A program made the translations under genes and the position numbers. A DNA stretch of 64,000 nt. Origin: Mycobacterium senriense. GTDB taxonomy: Bacteria; Actinomycetota; Actinomycetes; Mycobacteriales; Mycobacteriaceae. A model generated the notes under the pieces. It was not told the origin of the DNA. It did not search any database and saw only the letters and a list, made by a program, of their open reading frames with translations. Location of the stretch: assembly GCF_019668465.1 (NCBI RefSeq), contig NZ_AP024828.1, positions 2,170,001 through 2,234,000 on the forward strand. Direction: 5' to 3'. The stretch's first letter is position 1. Each line of letters begins with the position of its first letter. Positions 1 through 9,804 of the stretch are shown one piece after another.

Positions 1-182
1 GCATGCAGCATCTGCTGGAACGTGCTCAGGAGATGTACGGGCCGCACCCGGCCGGCGAGTTCTGGGTGCCCCACCGGCTGGGTGGGGGCGCTCCGTCGCT
101 GGCGCAAGCGGCCCAGCTGGAGGCCGAGGAGGCGGCCGCCCGGGCGGCTCGCCGGGCCCGGTCCGCAGGGGCGTCGGAGTAG
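1..182 (+). CDS. PlsC-type acyltransferase, C-terminal fragment
   Basis: Only the last 60 codons are in the window (reading frame from base 3, stop TAG at 180-182). The fragment contains the tail motif FWVPHRLGGGAP, also present near the C-terminus of the next two genes (YWMPHRLGGGAP, FWVPRRLGGSAP), followed by an Ala/Glu/Arg-rich end. It is therefore the first of three tandem 1-acylglycerol-3-phosphate O-acyltransferase-like genes. By family, these proteins acylate lysophosphatidate or related lysolipids at the inner membrane face. The catalytic HX4D motif lies outside the window. The next gene starts 6 bp downstream, so the set is probably one operon. Confidence 0.8.
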   Translation, partial: MQHLLERAQEMYGPHPAGEFWVPHRLGGGAPSLAQAAQLEAEEAAARAARRARSAGASE

Positions 183-188
183 TGCTCG

Positions 189-944
189 ATGGTGGAGCCG
201 ACCTTCCGCGCTTTGGAGCTACTGGCTCAACTGGCGGTCAAGGCCACCGGCACCAAAATCACCCTCCAGGGTGAGGAGCAGATTCCCGAGCAGGGCGGCG
301 CGGTGGTGGCGATCAACCACACCAGCTATGTCGACTTCCTGCCCGCCGCGCTGGCCGTACATCGGCGGGGACGTCGGCTGAGGTTCATGATCAAAGCGGA
401 GATGCAGCAGGTCAAACCGGTCAATTTCCTGATCAAGCACACCAGGACCATCCCGGTGGACCGCGGCGCCGGGGCGGGTGCCTATGCGATCGCGGTGCAG
501 CGGCTCCGCGAAGGTGAGCTGGTCGGGGTGTACCCGGAAGCCACGATCAGCCGCAGCTTCGAGCTCAAGGAGTTCAAGACCGGCGCGGCCCGGATGGCCA
601 TCGAAGCCGAGGTCCCGATCGTGCCGGTGATCGTCTGGGGAGCGCAGCGAATCTGGACCAAGGATCACCCGCGGAATGTGGGCCGCGCCAAAATACCCAT
701 TACTGTGCAGGTAGGCGCGCCGATAAGGGCGCACGAAGACATCGCGCAGACCAACGCTGCCCTGCGCGACTCGATGACCACCTTGCTGCACCGGGCGCAA
801 CAGCACTATCCGGGCGAGCCCGGGGCGTACTGGATGCCGCACCGGCTGGGCGGCGGAGCGCCAACCCTGGCGGAAGCCGCCCGCGTGGAGGCCACCGAGG
901 CGGCGGCCCGCTCGGCCAACAGGACCGAGCGCCCGTCGCAGTAG
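189..944 (+). CDS. PlsC-family 1-acylglycerol-3-phosphate acyltransferase paralogue
   Basis: 251 aa protein of the lysophospholipid acyltransferase superfamily, which transfers an acyl chain from acyl-CoA or acyl-ACP to a lysolipid. The catalytic HX4D block is visible as NHTSYVD near residue 38, and the substrate-phosphate block reads YPEATISRSFE near residue 117, a variant of the family EGTRS. A further block, VPVIVWGAQRIW, lies near residue 147. It corresponds to one of the Mtb Rv3814c-Rv3816c paralogues. The ATG is preceded only weakly by an AG-rich sequence and follows the previous stop by 6 bp, suggesting translational coupling. The true acyl acceptor cannot be told from sequence. Confidence 0.85.
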   Translation: MVEPTFRALELLAQLAVKATGTKITLQGEEQIPEQGGAVVAINHTSYVDFLPAALAVHRRGRRLRFMIKAEMQQVKPVNFLIKHTRTIPVDRGAGAGAYAIAVQRLREGELVGVYPEATISRSFELKEFKTGAARMAIEAEVPIVPVIVWGAQRIWTKDHPRNVGRAKIPITVQVGAPIRAHEDIAQTNAALRDSMTTLLHRAQQHYPGEPGAYWMPHRLGGGAPTLAEAARVEATEAAARSANRTERPSQ

Positions 945-958
945 GCGAAGGAGAAGAC

Positions 959-1744
959 ATGCCCGAGGGGTTCTACCGGTTGGCGGAGTGGGTCGTCCCG
1001 CCGATGGTGGCGATGCAGGGGACCAAGTTCACCTATCACGGCCTGGAGAACATTCCGGCGCGCGGCGGCGCCCTGCTGGCCCAGAACCACACCAGCTACC
1101 TGGACTGGCTCCCGACGCTGATGGCCGTCCGTGAGCGCAAGCGGCGCGCGTACTTCATGATCAAGGCCGAGATGGCCGACGTGAAGGCGGTCAACTATGT
1201 CATCAATCACGCCCGGCTCATCCCGGTGGATCGCAGGTCGGGGCACGACGCCCTCGATGTGGCCGTGCAGCGCATGCGCGAGGGTGAGCTGATCGGGATG
1301 CACCCCGAGGCGACGATCAGCCGCAGTTTCGAGCTGCGCGAGTTCAAGACCGGTGCGGCGCGCATGGCGCTGGACGCCCGGGTGCCGATCGTTCCGATCG
1401 TCGTGTGGGGCGCTCACCGGATCTGGCCCAAAGATCATCCGAAGAAGGTGTTTCGCAACAAGGTTCCGATCACCGTGGCTGCCGGCCGGCCGTTGCCGCC
1501 GCGGGGCACGCCCGAGGAACTCAACCTGCTGTTGCGTTCGGCGATGAACGACCTGCTGTACCGGGTGCAGGAGGAGTATCCGCACCCGAAAGACGAATTC
1601 TGGGTACCGCGACGGCTGGGTGGCAGCGCGCCCACCCAGGAGGATTCCCGGGCTCTTCGGCTGTCGGAGTTGCAGGAGCGGTTGCAGAAGTACGGAACCG
1701 ACGGCGTGACGCGACCCGGGCAGAGCCAGAGCGGACGGCATTGA
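959..1744 (+). CDS. PlsC-family 1-acylglycerol-3-phosphate acyltransferase paralogue
   Basis: 261 aa paralogue of the preceding gene, with the same blocks in order: NHTSYLD (HX4D) near residue 43, HPEATISRSFE near residue 121 and VPIVVWGAHRIW near 151. The C-terminal 35 residues diverge. GAAGGAGAA just upstream of the ATG is a clear ribosome-binding site. The 14-bp gap to the previous gene supports a three-gene acyltransferase operon. Membrane phospholipid or glycolipid acylation is the likely role; substrate unknown. Confidence 0.85.
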   Translation: MPEGFYRLAEWVVPPMVAMQGTKFTYHGLENIPARGGALLAQNHTSYLDWLPTLMAVRERKRRAYFMIKAEMADVKAVNYVINHARLIPVDRRSGHDALDVAVQRMREGELIGMHPEATISRSFELREFKTGAARMALDARVPIVPIVVWGAHRIWPKDHPKKVFRNKVPITVAAGRPLPPRGTPEELNLLLRSAMNDLLYRVQEEYPHPKDEFWVPRRLGGSAPTQEDSRALRLSELQERLQKYGTDGVTRPGQSQSGRH

Positions 1745-1778
1745 GGGCCCCGGCCAGCCGCCGGGGCGGGCGGTTTCG

Positions 1779-2594
1779 ATGACCCTGCCGGCGCTCATCG
1801 CCTGCGACGTCGACGGCACCCTGTTCGACGACGACGAGAAGGTCTCACCGCGCACCCGCGACGCGATCCGCGCCGCGGTGGCCTCCGGCGCGCAGTTCGT
1901 GGTGGCGACCGGCCGTCCGCCGCGCTGGATCAGGCCCGTCGTCGACGCGCTGGGTTTCGCGCCAATCTCGGTGTGCGCCAACGGTGCCGTCATCTATGAC
2001 GCCGCGACCGACCGGGTGGTGTCGACCCACACGCTGCCCGTCGACACCCTGGCCGAGCTGGCCGAGCTGGCGACCCGCGTCATCCCCGGTGCGGGGCTGG
2101 CCGTCGAGCGCATCGGCGAGAGCGCCCATGACACGGCGACGCCCCAGTTCGTCAGCTCGCCGGGCTACGAGCATGCCTGGCTGAACCCGGACAACACCGA
2201 GGTGTCGATCCAGGATCTGCTCAGCGCCCCGGCCATCAAGCTGCTCATCCGCCGCGCCGGGGCCCGCAGCGCAGACATGGCAGCCGAACTGGCCAAGCAT
2301 GTCGGCATCGAGGGCGACATCACCTACTCCACCAACAACGGCCTGATCGAGATCGTGCCGCTGGGCACCAGCAAGGCCACCGGCATCGAGGAGATCGCCC
2401 GGCCGCTGGAGATCGCCCGCGAGGAGGTGGTGGCCTTCGGCGACATGCCCAACGACCTGTCGATGCTGCGGTGGGCGGGGCACGGCGTGGCCATGGGCAA
2501 CGCCCATCCGGACGTGCGGGCAGCCGCCGACGAGGTCACCACCGCGAACAACGACGACGGGGTGGGCCGGGTGCTGGAACGCTGGTGGCTTTAG
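1779..2594 (+). CDS. Cof-type HAD-superfamily phosphatase
   Basis: 271 aa HAD hydrolase, subfamily IIB (Cof), orthologous by position and sequence to Mtb Rv3813c. Motif I is ACDVDGTLFDDD (nucleophile Asp10, acid/base Asp12), motif II is VATGRPP, and motif IV is FGDMPNDLSML near residue 215. The large cap typical of Cof proteins lies between them. Such enzymes dephosphorylate small sugar or nucleotide phosphates in the cytosol; the substrate cannot be inferred. It follows the acyltransferases by 34 bp on the same strand and is probably co-transcribed. Confidence 0.85.
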   Translation: MTLPALIACDVDGTLFDDDEKVSPRTRDAIRAAVASGAQFVVATGRPPRWIRPVVDALGFAPISVCANGAVIYDAATDRVVSTHTLPVDTLAELAELATRVIPGAGLAVERIGESAHDTATPQFVSSPGYEHAWLNPDNTEVSIQDLLSAPAIKLLIRRAGARSADMAAELAKHVGIEGDITYSTNNGLIEIVPLGTSKATGIEEIARPLEIAREEVVAFGDMPNDLSMLRWAGHGVAMGNAHPDVRAAADEVTTANNDDGVGRVLERWWL

Positions 2595-2629
2595 GCGGCC
2601 AGTAGCGGGTGCGGCACGAGGCAGGGATT

Positions 2630-2998
2630 TCAGCCAACGAAGCGGCCGATCGCAACGAAGGCCGCGAGCAGCAGGAGTATCGCGTTGACGGGCAAAGGTT
2701 GCCGCTCGTGGCGGGTCAGGTGCACGCGGAATGCGCCGATCTGCACGACGACCAGACCGACCGCCGCGATCGGGGTCAGGACGGGGGCGATGCCGGTGGC
2801 TCCGGGCAGGATCAGCCCGAGCGCGCCAAGGATCTCGACCGCGCCGACGGCTTTCACTGCCGCGTCAGAATTGTCCTTCATCCAGTCGAGCCGACCTGTC
2901 GCCACGAGCTGCTCGCGCGACCGAACGACCTTTAGTCCGCCCGCGGCGAGATAGACGACGGCGAGCAGGCCCTGCACGGTCCAAAGTGCGATGTTCAC
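2630..2998 (-). CDS. DoxX-family membrane protein
   Basis: 122 aa with four predicted membrane helices (about residues 5-22, 47-68, 70-88, 101-120), the size and pattern of DoxX/DoxX-like proteins. Several DoxX proteins act with thiol or oxidoreductase partners in oxidative-stress handling, but a function here is not proven. It is transcribed away from the HxlR-type regulator at 3103, with a palindrome in the shared 104-bp gap, so it is the likely target of that regulator. The pair sits where Mtb carries PE_PGRS62 (Rv3812). Confidence 0.75.
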   Translation of the reverse strand: MNIALWTVQGLLAVVYLAAGGLKVVRSREQLVATGRLDWMKDNSDAAVKAVGAVEILGALGLILPGATGIAPVLTPIAAVGLVVVQIGAFRVHLTRHERQPLPVNAILLLLAAFVAIGRFVG

Positions 2999-3020
2999 CG
3001 AATCCCCAATCCTTACTATT

Positions 3021-3034
3021 TGTGCGTAGGCACA
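3021..3034. promoter_or_regulatory. Candidate HxlR operator
   Basis: Perfect inverted repeat TGTGC-GTAG-GCACA in the gap between the divergent doxX-like and hxlR-like genes. HxlR regulators are dimeric winged-helix proteins that commonly bind such palindromes in their own divergent promoters. Assignment is from position and symmetry only. Confidence 0.4.
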
Positions 3035-3102
3035 TCGTGTGTGAGCGTGGGGGCGGCGACAAAAGGCACACCGATGTATGCATCCAGGAAGGCGGCCTCG
3101 GT

Positions 3103-3474
3103 ATGACGCAAATCACACGGAAGGTCGCGCGCATACCCGAAGGCGGAGCGGTCCGGGAGGTACTCGACCGCATCGGGGACAAGTGGAGTCTGTTGGTGAT
3201 CGGCACACTCCGCGGCGGGCCGCTGCGTTTCGGTGAGCTGGCGGAGACCGTGGCGGGCATCTCGCAGCGGATGCTCACCCTGACGTTGAAGCACCTGGTC
3301 GAGGACGGCCTGGTCCGCCGCACGGCCTACGCGGAGGTGCCGCCGCGGGTGGAGTACGAGCTGACCGAGCTGGGGCGGACGCTGTTACCGCTGGTGATCG
3401 CGCTCGCCGAGTGGGCCATGGCACACCATGAGCAGATCAACGCCAACCGCACGTCGCAGATCAAGGACGAGTAA
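3103..3474 (+). CDS. HxlR-family winged-helix transcriptional regulator
   Basis: 123 aa. The HxlR domain spans about residues 15-105: VLDRIGDKWSLLVIG, then RFGELAETVAGISQRMLT (recognition helix), then LVEDGLVRR and the wing VPPRVEYELTELG. The reading frame is open further upstream, but ATG 3103 gives the normal HxlR length and starts just before the conserved domain. Members often sense electrophiles or redox state, or act as MarR-like repressors. No N-terminal CxxC-type cysteine is present, so a thiol switch there is unlikely. It probably controls itself and the divergent DoxX gene. Confidence 0.8.
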   Translation: MTQITRKVARIPEGGAVREVLDRIGDKWSLLVIGTLRGGPLRFGELAETVAGISQRMLTLTLKHLVEDGLVRRTAYAEVPPRVEYELTELGRTLLPLVIALAEWAMAHHEQINANRTSQIKDE

Positions 3475-3558
3475 GCGTCTTCGAGCGCGAGACTGGCGTC
3501 GGGCACCGGTCAATTCCGCTCACGGCGAGACCGCTTGCGTGGTTGCGGAGAAGTTGCC

Positions 3559-5232
3559 CTAGGTGGGCGTGGGGTGCGACGGCAGCGAGAAGTGCTCGGA
3601 CGGAACCGTTGGGCCGCTTGGAGATTCGGTCGTCAGTGGAACCGTGATCCCGTCCACGACCTCGGTGACGTTTCCGGTCAACCGCTCGTAGTTCAGCGTG
3701 CCGTGCTGGAAGTTCTGCGTAATCTGCAGCGGCTCTTGGATTTCCGCGCTGGTCGGCAGGCCGAGTGGGCCGCGTTCGTAGCTCTCCGAACCCCAGGCGT
3801 CGTAGATGGCGCCGGTGACCGGCTGGGCGCCGGTCTCGGGGGACCAGTACATCGCGCCCCGCGCGAACGTGACGAAGCGGGCATCGCCCTCCGCGCTGTC
3901 TTCCGGGGAGGTCGGCGAGCCCAGCACGCTGTTCATCGCGCCGATCGCCTGCCAGTGGTCATAGATCGCCCCGCCCTCCAGCGCCTTGAGCAGTTCTTCG
4001 GGCGGATCGTTGACATGTGATGCGATGTCACGCATTTCGTCCATCAGCGCGTAGGCGGCGTTGCCGGGGCAATCGGTGTTCCCGACGTCGCGGTGGGTGA
4101 AGATGGTCGGCAGCGTCGCGATGGAGCCGGCCGGGAAGGTGGTGTAGTGGCTGCCGGCCGACTCCAATTGCACCGTGCCCTTGGGGTCGACGCCGTCCAG
4201 GCCCAGGCGCCAACCGAGCAGCCGGCCCATGGTCCGAAGCTGGATCGGCGTGGGGGGCACGTCGTCGAAGTTGCCGATCATCGCCACACCCCACGTGTTG
4301 CGGTTGAATCCGCCGGTGTGGAAGGCCTCGACCGCCTTGGTGAGTCCGCCCGCGCTGCCTTCGAATACCTGGCCGTACTTGTCGACCAGTGCGTTGTAGG
4401 CGATGTCGCACCAGCCCAGCGTCTTGCTGTGGTAGGTGTAAATGGCTTTGACGATCCCGGCCGACTCCAGCGGCGAATAGTCATTGCTGCCCGCGGTGTG
4501 GTGCACGACCGCCGCGCGAATCCCGTTGTCGTACTGTGGGCTACCGCAGCGCAGCGACTCGTCGGCGCCCCACTGCGCGCGGCTGATGATCGGCGGAGCC
4601 TGGCCCGGCATCAACACCCCGGCCGGTGGTGTCCAATGAGTTTCGGCCGGCGCTTGCGGTGGGGAGATGAGGACGGCCGAGATGTTCTGGCCGAAGGGCT
4701 GTTCCCTGCTTGCCGGCTTGTAGCCCAGGTCGGGCTTGTCGCTCGGCGGCGCCGGCGGCGGCTGCGTCACCGCCGCGTCGAGCGGACGGGTGACCGCGAT
4801 CTGGACGGTCGTGGTGGTGCCGACGAACACCGGATCGGTGCCGCGTGGCCCCTCCGTCGCCGCGCCGGGATGGTCGGGCCCGACGGACTCTTCGCCGCCC
4901 GCTCGGGACGCCGGGTCGGGTGCCGCGGTTTCGTACTCGGTCTGATACCAGGGGCCCCACGAGCCGTCGGGGCGCTTCGCGCGCACGCGGGTCGACGTGC
5001 CGGCCAGGTCGCCGGTCAGGGCGACCAGGGCAAACGGGGTGGTCTGGCTGATTTCGCGAACCGTGACGCCCGCGCCCAGCCCGACCAGCGGCTGTTCGAC
5101 GAGTTGGGTGCCGCGTGACGGCGGCGCGCCGGCGGTGCCGCGGTCGCGTGTCGTGTCCGACAGCCACGAGACGAGCACCACGGTCGCCGCCATGGCGGTG
5201 AGCAACATCGTCGGCGCACGACTGCGAGACAC
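3559..5232 (-). CDS. Secreted N-acetylmuramoyl-L-alanine amidase (PGRP-type) with LGFP repeats
   Basis: 557 aa, equivalent to Mtb Rv3811. An N-terminal membrane/signal segment (residues 7-24) is followed by a Pro-rich linker and a peptidoglycan-recognition/amidase_2 domain (about 215-400). The zinc ligands of catalytic PGRPs are visible: His244 or His245 in VVHHTAG, His380 in THRDVG and Cys388 in TDCPG. The C-terminal 130 residues hold LGFP-type repeats (for example RGPLGLPTSAE), which bind cell-wall polymers in actinobacteria. It should cut the bond between muramic acid and L-alanine outside the membrane. It lies downstream of erp on the same strand, with a terminator hairpin between. Confidence 0.85.
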   Translation of the reverse strand: MSRSRAPTMLLTAMAATVVLVSWLSDTTRDRGTAGAPPSRGTQLVEQPLVGLGAGVTVREISQTTPFALVALTGDLAGTSTRVRAKRPDGSWGPWYQTEYETAAPDPASRAGGEESVGPDHPGAATEGPRGTDPVFVGTTTTVQIAVTRPLDAAVTQPPPAPPSDKPDLGYKPASREQPFGQNISAVLISPPQAPAETHWTPPAGVLMPGQAPPIISRAQWGADESLRCGSPQYDNGIRAAVVHHTAGSNDYSPLESAGIVKAIYTYHSKTLGWCDIAYNALVDKYGQVFEGSAGGLTKAVEAFHTGGFNRNTWGVAMIGNFDDVPPTPIQLRTMGRLLGWRLGLDGVDPKGTVQLESAGSHYTTFPAGSIATLPTIFTHRDVGNTDCPGNAAYALMDEMRDIASHVNDPPEELLKALEGGAIYDHWQAIGAMNSVLGSPTSPEDSAEGDARFVTFARGAMYWSPETGAQPVTGAIYDAWGSESYERGPLGLPTSAEIQEPLQITQNFQHGTLNYERLTGNVTEVVDGITVPLTTESPSGPTVPSEHFSLPSHPTPT

Positions 5233-5308
5233 CAGGCGATGTTACGTGTGTTTCTAATGTTATCTATGGGACGACACGAATTGAGCACCGGCGAATCTGC
5301 ACAAAATC

Positions 5309-5340
5309 GACGGCACCGCAGATGATCCTGCGGTGCCGTC
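5309..5340 (-). terminator. Rho-independent-type terminator of erp
   Basis: Perfect 13-bp stem (arms 5309-5321 and 5328-5340) with a 6-base loop, 21 bp past the erp stop codon. On the minus strand the stem is followed by GATTTTGTG, a short T run. It should separate erp transcription from the amidase gene. Confidence 0.7.
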
Positions 5341-5361
5341 TTGTGGAGGGTTTGTAAAGGA

Positions 5362-6408
5362 CTAGACCGGGGGCAGTGTCGGTACCGCACCGGCGGCCGC
5401 CGGCAACGCACCGGCCGCACCCGCGGCGGCGGGAAGAGCGCCCGCGGCGGCACCCGGCAGGGCACCCGCGGCACCCGGCAGGGCACCCGCGACACCCGGC
5501 AGGGCACCCGCGGCTCCCGGCAGCGCACCGGCCGCGCCCGGCAGGGCACCCGCGGCACCGGCACCGCCATGCATGCCCTGCGTGATGGCCGGCATGACCA
5601 GGCCCTTGAGCAGGTCGATCGCCTGGCCCGCACCCAGCTGGTTGGCGGCTTGCATCACGTCGTTGACCAGACCGCCACTGGCACCGCCGGTGCCCGAACC
5701 GCCGCCCAGGCCGGTACCGCCACCGCCGATCGGCGAAGCGCTACCGAAGGTCGACGGGTCGCCCAGGATCGGATAGGTGCCACCGGCGCCCGGATCCAGC
5801 CCGGCTCCGGAGTCGATCGGCACCTCGCTCGGCGACATCGCCGTGCCGCCCAGGCCTGGAGTGACCCCGGCCGGGCTGGTCAGCCCGGGGTTGGACAGCG
5901 CCGGGTTGAGCCCGGCACCCGGGGTCGCGACACCGCCACCAGGGGTGGTCGGCAGTGCGCCGGGCGCGGTCAGCCCGGGCGTCATGGGCGCCATACCGGG
6001 GCTGGTCAGGCCAGGGCTCGTCAAGCCGGGACTGGTCAGGCCGGGGCTGGTCAAACCGGGGCTGGTCACGCCCGGATTGGTCAGGCCCGTGGTCCCCAGC
6101 CCGGGGGTTCCGAGGCCTGGAGTGCCCAGGCCGGGGCTGGCGAGACCCGGCGTGCCGGTCGCACCCCCGTTCAAGGCAGGAATGGGGGGCATGTTGATCC
6201 CGAATTGCGACAGCCCCTGCGACAGCGCACCCATCAGCTCGCCGGGCAGGTCGCTCATCACCGCGGCCTGCTTGAAGTCGTGATGCTCGGGCGCCTTGTT
6301 GCCGGCAGTCGATTCGTAGACCAGGAAGTACGCGCAAGGACTCGCCACTGCCAGGGCGGCAACCGCGCTCATGGCTGTTGAGAGCTTGCGTCGGCGTCGG
6401 TTCGGCAC
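5362..6408 (-). CDS. erp: Exported repetitive protein Erp (PirG)
   Basis: 348 aa surface/secreted virulence-associated protein. I place the start at GTG 6408, which reads VPNRRRRKLSTAM, matches the Mtb Erp N-terminus and has GAGGAG 6 bases upstream; an in-frame ATG at 6579 would add 57 unrelated residues. After a signal/anchor helix (about 14-32) comes a conserved block ending FGINMPP, then a region of about 100 residues built on PGLTSP/PGLGTP repeats, a conserved middle (YPILGDPSTFG and LVNDVMQAANQLGAGQAIDLL), and a second repeat block of AAGALPG units. Mtb Erp is shorter (284 aa) and lacks the last block. Exact biochemical role is unknown. Confidence 0.92.
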   Translation of the reverse strand: MPNRRRRKLSTAMSAVAALAVASPCAYFLVYESTAGNKAPEHHDFKQAAVMSDLPGELMGALSQGLSQFGINMPPIPALNGGATGTPGLASPGLGTPGLGTPGLGTTGLTNPGVTSPGLTSPGLTSPGLTSPGLTSPGMAPMTPGLTAPGALPTTPGGGVATPGAGLNPALSNPGLTSPAGVTPGLGGTAMSPSEVPIDSGAGLDPGAGGTYPILGDPSTFGSASPIGGGGTGLGGGSGTGGASGGLVNDVMQAANQLGAGQAIDLLKGLVMPAITQGMHGGAGAAGALPGAAGALPGAAGALPGVAGALPGAAGALPGAAAGALPAAAGAAGALPAAAGAVPTLPPV

Positions 6409-6631
6409 GGAAGTCTCCTCTATCTGACTATGTGTTGTGTCGGCGCGTCCCACCGCTCCTAACTGGTGGGAATCACACAAGGTCGATGGTACGAGTGGTG
6501 AGCCTGTTACTAGAGTGGTGATATTGAATCGTGAGGCATTTGCGACCCCGACTGTGATCGCGGAGCCCGGGCGCCTCAACGGCCGTCGTCACAGGCCCAA
6601 CGCCGCTGCATGGCCTCGCCAAATGGGTTAG

Positions 6632-7870
<1,239 letters not shown>

Positions 7871-7917
7871 TGCGCGCCACGATGCACAGCGAAGCGATGA
7901 GAAGGAGTGGCGCCTAA

Positions 7918-9804
7918 ATGAGTGCCGTGAGCCTGCTGTCCCGGATCATCCTGCCGCGTCCCGGCGAGCCGCTCGACGTGCGCAAGCTGTATCTCGAGGA
8001 GTCGACGACCAACGCCCGGCGTGCCCACGCCACCAGCCGCACGTCGCTGGAGATCGGCAAAGAGTCCGAGGTGTCGTTCGCCACCTACTTCAACGCCTTT
8101 CCGGCCAGCTACTGGCGCCGCTGGTCGATCTGTCAGTCGGTGGCGCTGCGCGTCGAGCTGACCGGAACCGGGCGCGTCGACGTGTACCGGACCAAGGCGA
8201 CCGGGGTGCGAATCTCGGTGGAGGGCCGCCAATTCGTCGGCACCGACGACCAGCCGGCCGTCGTCGAGATCGAGGTACCGCTCAAGCCGTTCGAGGACGG
8301 CGGCTGGATCTGGTTCGACATCACCACCGACACCGCGGTCAACCTCATCAGCGGCGGCTGGTACGCCACCGAGCCCGCACCGGGCACGGCCAACATCGCC
8401 GTCGGCATCCCCACGTTCAACCGCCCCGCCGACTGCGTCAACGCGCTGGCCGACCTCACCGCGGATCCGTTGGTGGACAAGGTGATCGGTGCGGTCATCG
8501 TGCCGGACCAGGGTGTGCGCAAGGTGCGTGATCACCCGGACTTCGCGGCGGCGGCCGCGGGACTGGGCAGCCGGCTGTCCATCCATGACCAGCCCAACCT
8601 CGGCGGCTCCGGCGGCTACAGCCGCGTGATGTACGAAGCGCTGAAAAACACCGATTGCCAACAGATCCTGTTCATGGACGACGACATCCGCATCGAGCCG
8701 GACACGATCCTGCGGGTGCTGGCGCTCAACCGTTTCGCCAAGAAGCCGACGCTCATCGGCGGGCAGATGCTCAACCTGCAGGAGCCGTCGCACCTGCACA
8801 TCATGGGCGAGGTCGTCAACCAGGCGAACTTCATGTGGACCGCCGCGCCGCACGCCGAGTACGACCACAACTTCGCCGAATTCCCGTTGAACGACAAGAA
8901 CGATCGGAGCGCGCTGCTGCACCGGCGCATCGACGTCGACTTCAACGGCTGGTGGACGTGCATGATCCCGCGACAGGTCGCCGAGGAACTGGGCCAACCG
9001 CTGCCGCTGTTCATCAAATGGGACGACGCCGAATACGGCCTGCGCGCCGGCGAGCACGGCTATCCGACGGTCACGCTGCCCGGCGCCGCGATCTGGCACA
9101 TGGCCTGGAGCGACAAGGACGACGCCATCGACTGGCAGGCCTACTTCCACCTGCGCAACCGGTTGGTGGTGGCGGCGCTGCACTGGGACGGCGACATCAC
9201 CGGACTGGTCCGCAGCCACCTCAAGGCGACACTGAAACACCTTGCCTGCCTTGAGTATTCGACGGTTGCGATTCAGAACCGGGCCATCGACGACTTCCTG
9301 GCCGGCCCGGAGCACATCTTCTCGATCCTGGAATCGGGTCTGCCCGAGGTGCACCGGCTGCGCAAGGAATACCCGGACGCCGTCGTGCTGCCGGCGGCCA
9401 GCGAACTGCCGGCGCCATCGCACAAGACCAAGGCGATGAAGCCGCCGGTGAACCCGGTGTCGATCAGCTACCGGCTGGCCCGCGGCATCCTGCACAACAT
9501 GACCAAGGCTGACACCGAATCCCACACCCGGCCCGAGTTCAACGTGCCGACCCAGGATGCGCGCTGGTTCCGGCTGTGCACGGTCGACGGCGTGACGGTC
9601 ACCACCGCCGACGGTTGCGGCGTGGTCTACCGGCAGCGGGACCGGCGAAAGATGTTCTCGCTGTTGTTCGCATCGCTGCGCCGGCAGCGCAAGCTGCTCA
9701 GCCGGTTCGACGGGATGCGCCGGGTGTATCGCGACGCGCTGCCCGTGTTGTCCAGCAAGCAGAAGTGGGAGACGGCGTTGCTGCCCGCTGCAGAACATGC
9801 ATGA
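7918..9804 (+). CDS. glfT2: Galactofuranosyltransferase GlfT2
   Basis: 628 aa processive enzyme that adds alternating beta-1,5 and beta-1,6 Galf units to the lipid-linked galactan primer at the cytosolic membrane face. An N-terminal beta-rich domain precedes the GT-A fold. The metal-binding triad reads FMDDDIR (Asp254-256), the catalytic region KWDDAEYG (Asp369-370), with a conserved His in IWHMAWSDKDD downstream. Mtb GlfT2 has 637 aa. A possible ribosome-binding site, AAGGAG, lies about 12 bases before the ATG. The stop overlaps the next start by 8 bp. Confidence 0.97.
   Translation: MSAVSLLSRIILPRPGEPLDVRKLYLEESTTNARRAHATSRTSLEIGKESEVSFATYFNAFPASYWRRWSICQSVALRVELTGTGRVDVYRTKATGVRISVEGRQFVGTDDQPAVVEIEVPLKPFEDGGWIWFDITTDTAVNLISGGWYATEPAPGTANIAVGIPTFNRPADCVNALADLTADPLVDKVIGAVIVPDQGVRKVRDHPDFAAAAAGLGSRLSIHDQPNLGGSGGYSRVMYEALKNTDCQQILFMDDDIRIEPDTILRVLALNRFAKKPTLIGGQMLNLQEPSHLHIMGEVVNQANFMWTAAPHAEYDHNFAEFPLNDKNDRSALLHRRIDVDFNGWWTCMIPRQVAEELGQPLPLFIKWDDAEYGLRAGEHGYPTVTLPGAAIWHMAWSDKDDAIDWQAYFHLRNRLVVAALHWDGDITGLVRSHLKATLKHLACLEYSTVAIQNRAIDDFLAGPEHIFSILESGLPEVHRLRKEYPDAVVLPAASELPAPSHKTKAMKPPVNPVSISYRLARGILHNMTKADTESHTRPEFNVPTQDARWFRLCTVDGVTVTTADGCGVVYRQRDRRKMFSLLFASLRRQRKLLSRFDGMRRVYRDALPVLSSKQKWETALLPAAEHA

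Noticed and set aside
6001..6160. Possible CRISPR-like short repeats
   Set aside because: They are the codons of PGLTSP/PGLGTP units in Erp, with 15-18-base period and no spacers.
5741..6337. Minus-strand 198-aa frame in another phase of erp
   Set aside because: Frame-shifted reading of the erp repeats; the Erp frame matches the known protein and has a start and ribosome site.
7871..7918. 15-codon frame between glf and glfT2
   Set aside because: No ribosome site; it contains the probable ribosome-binding site of glfT2 and is more likely leader sequence.
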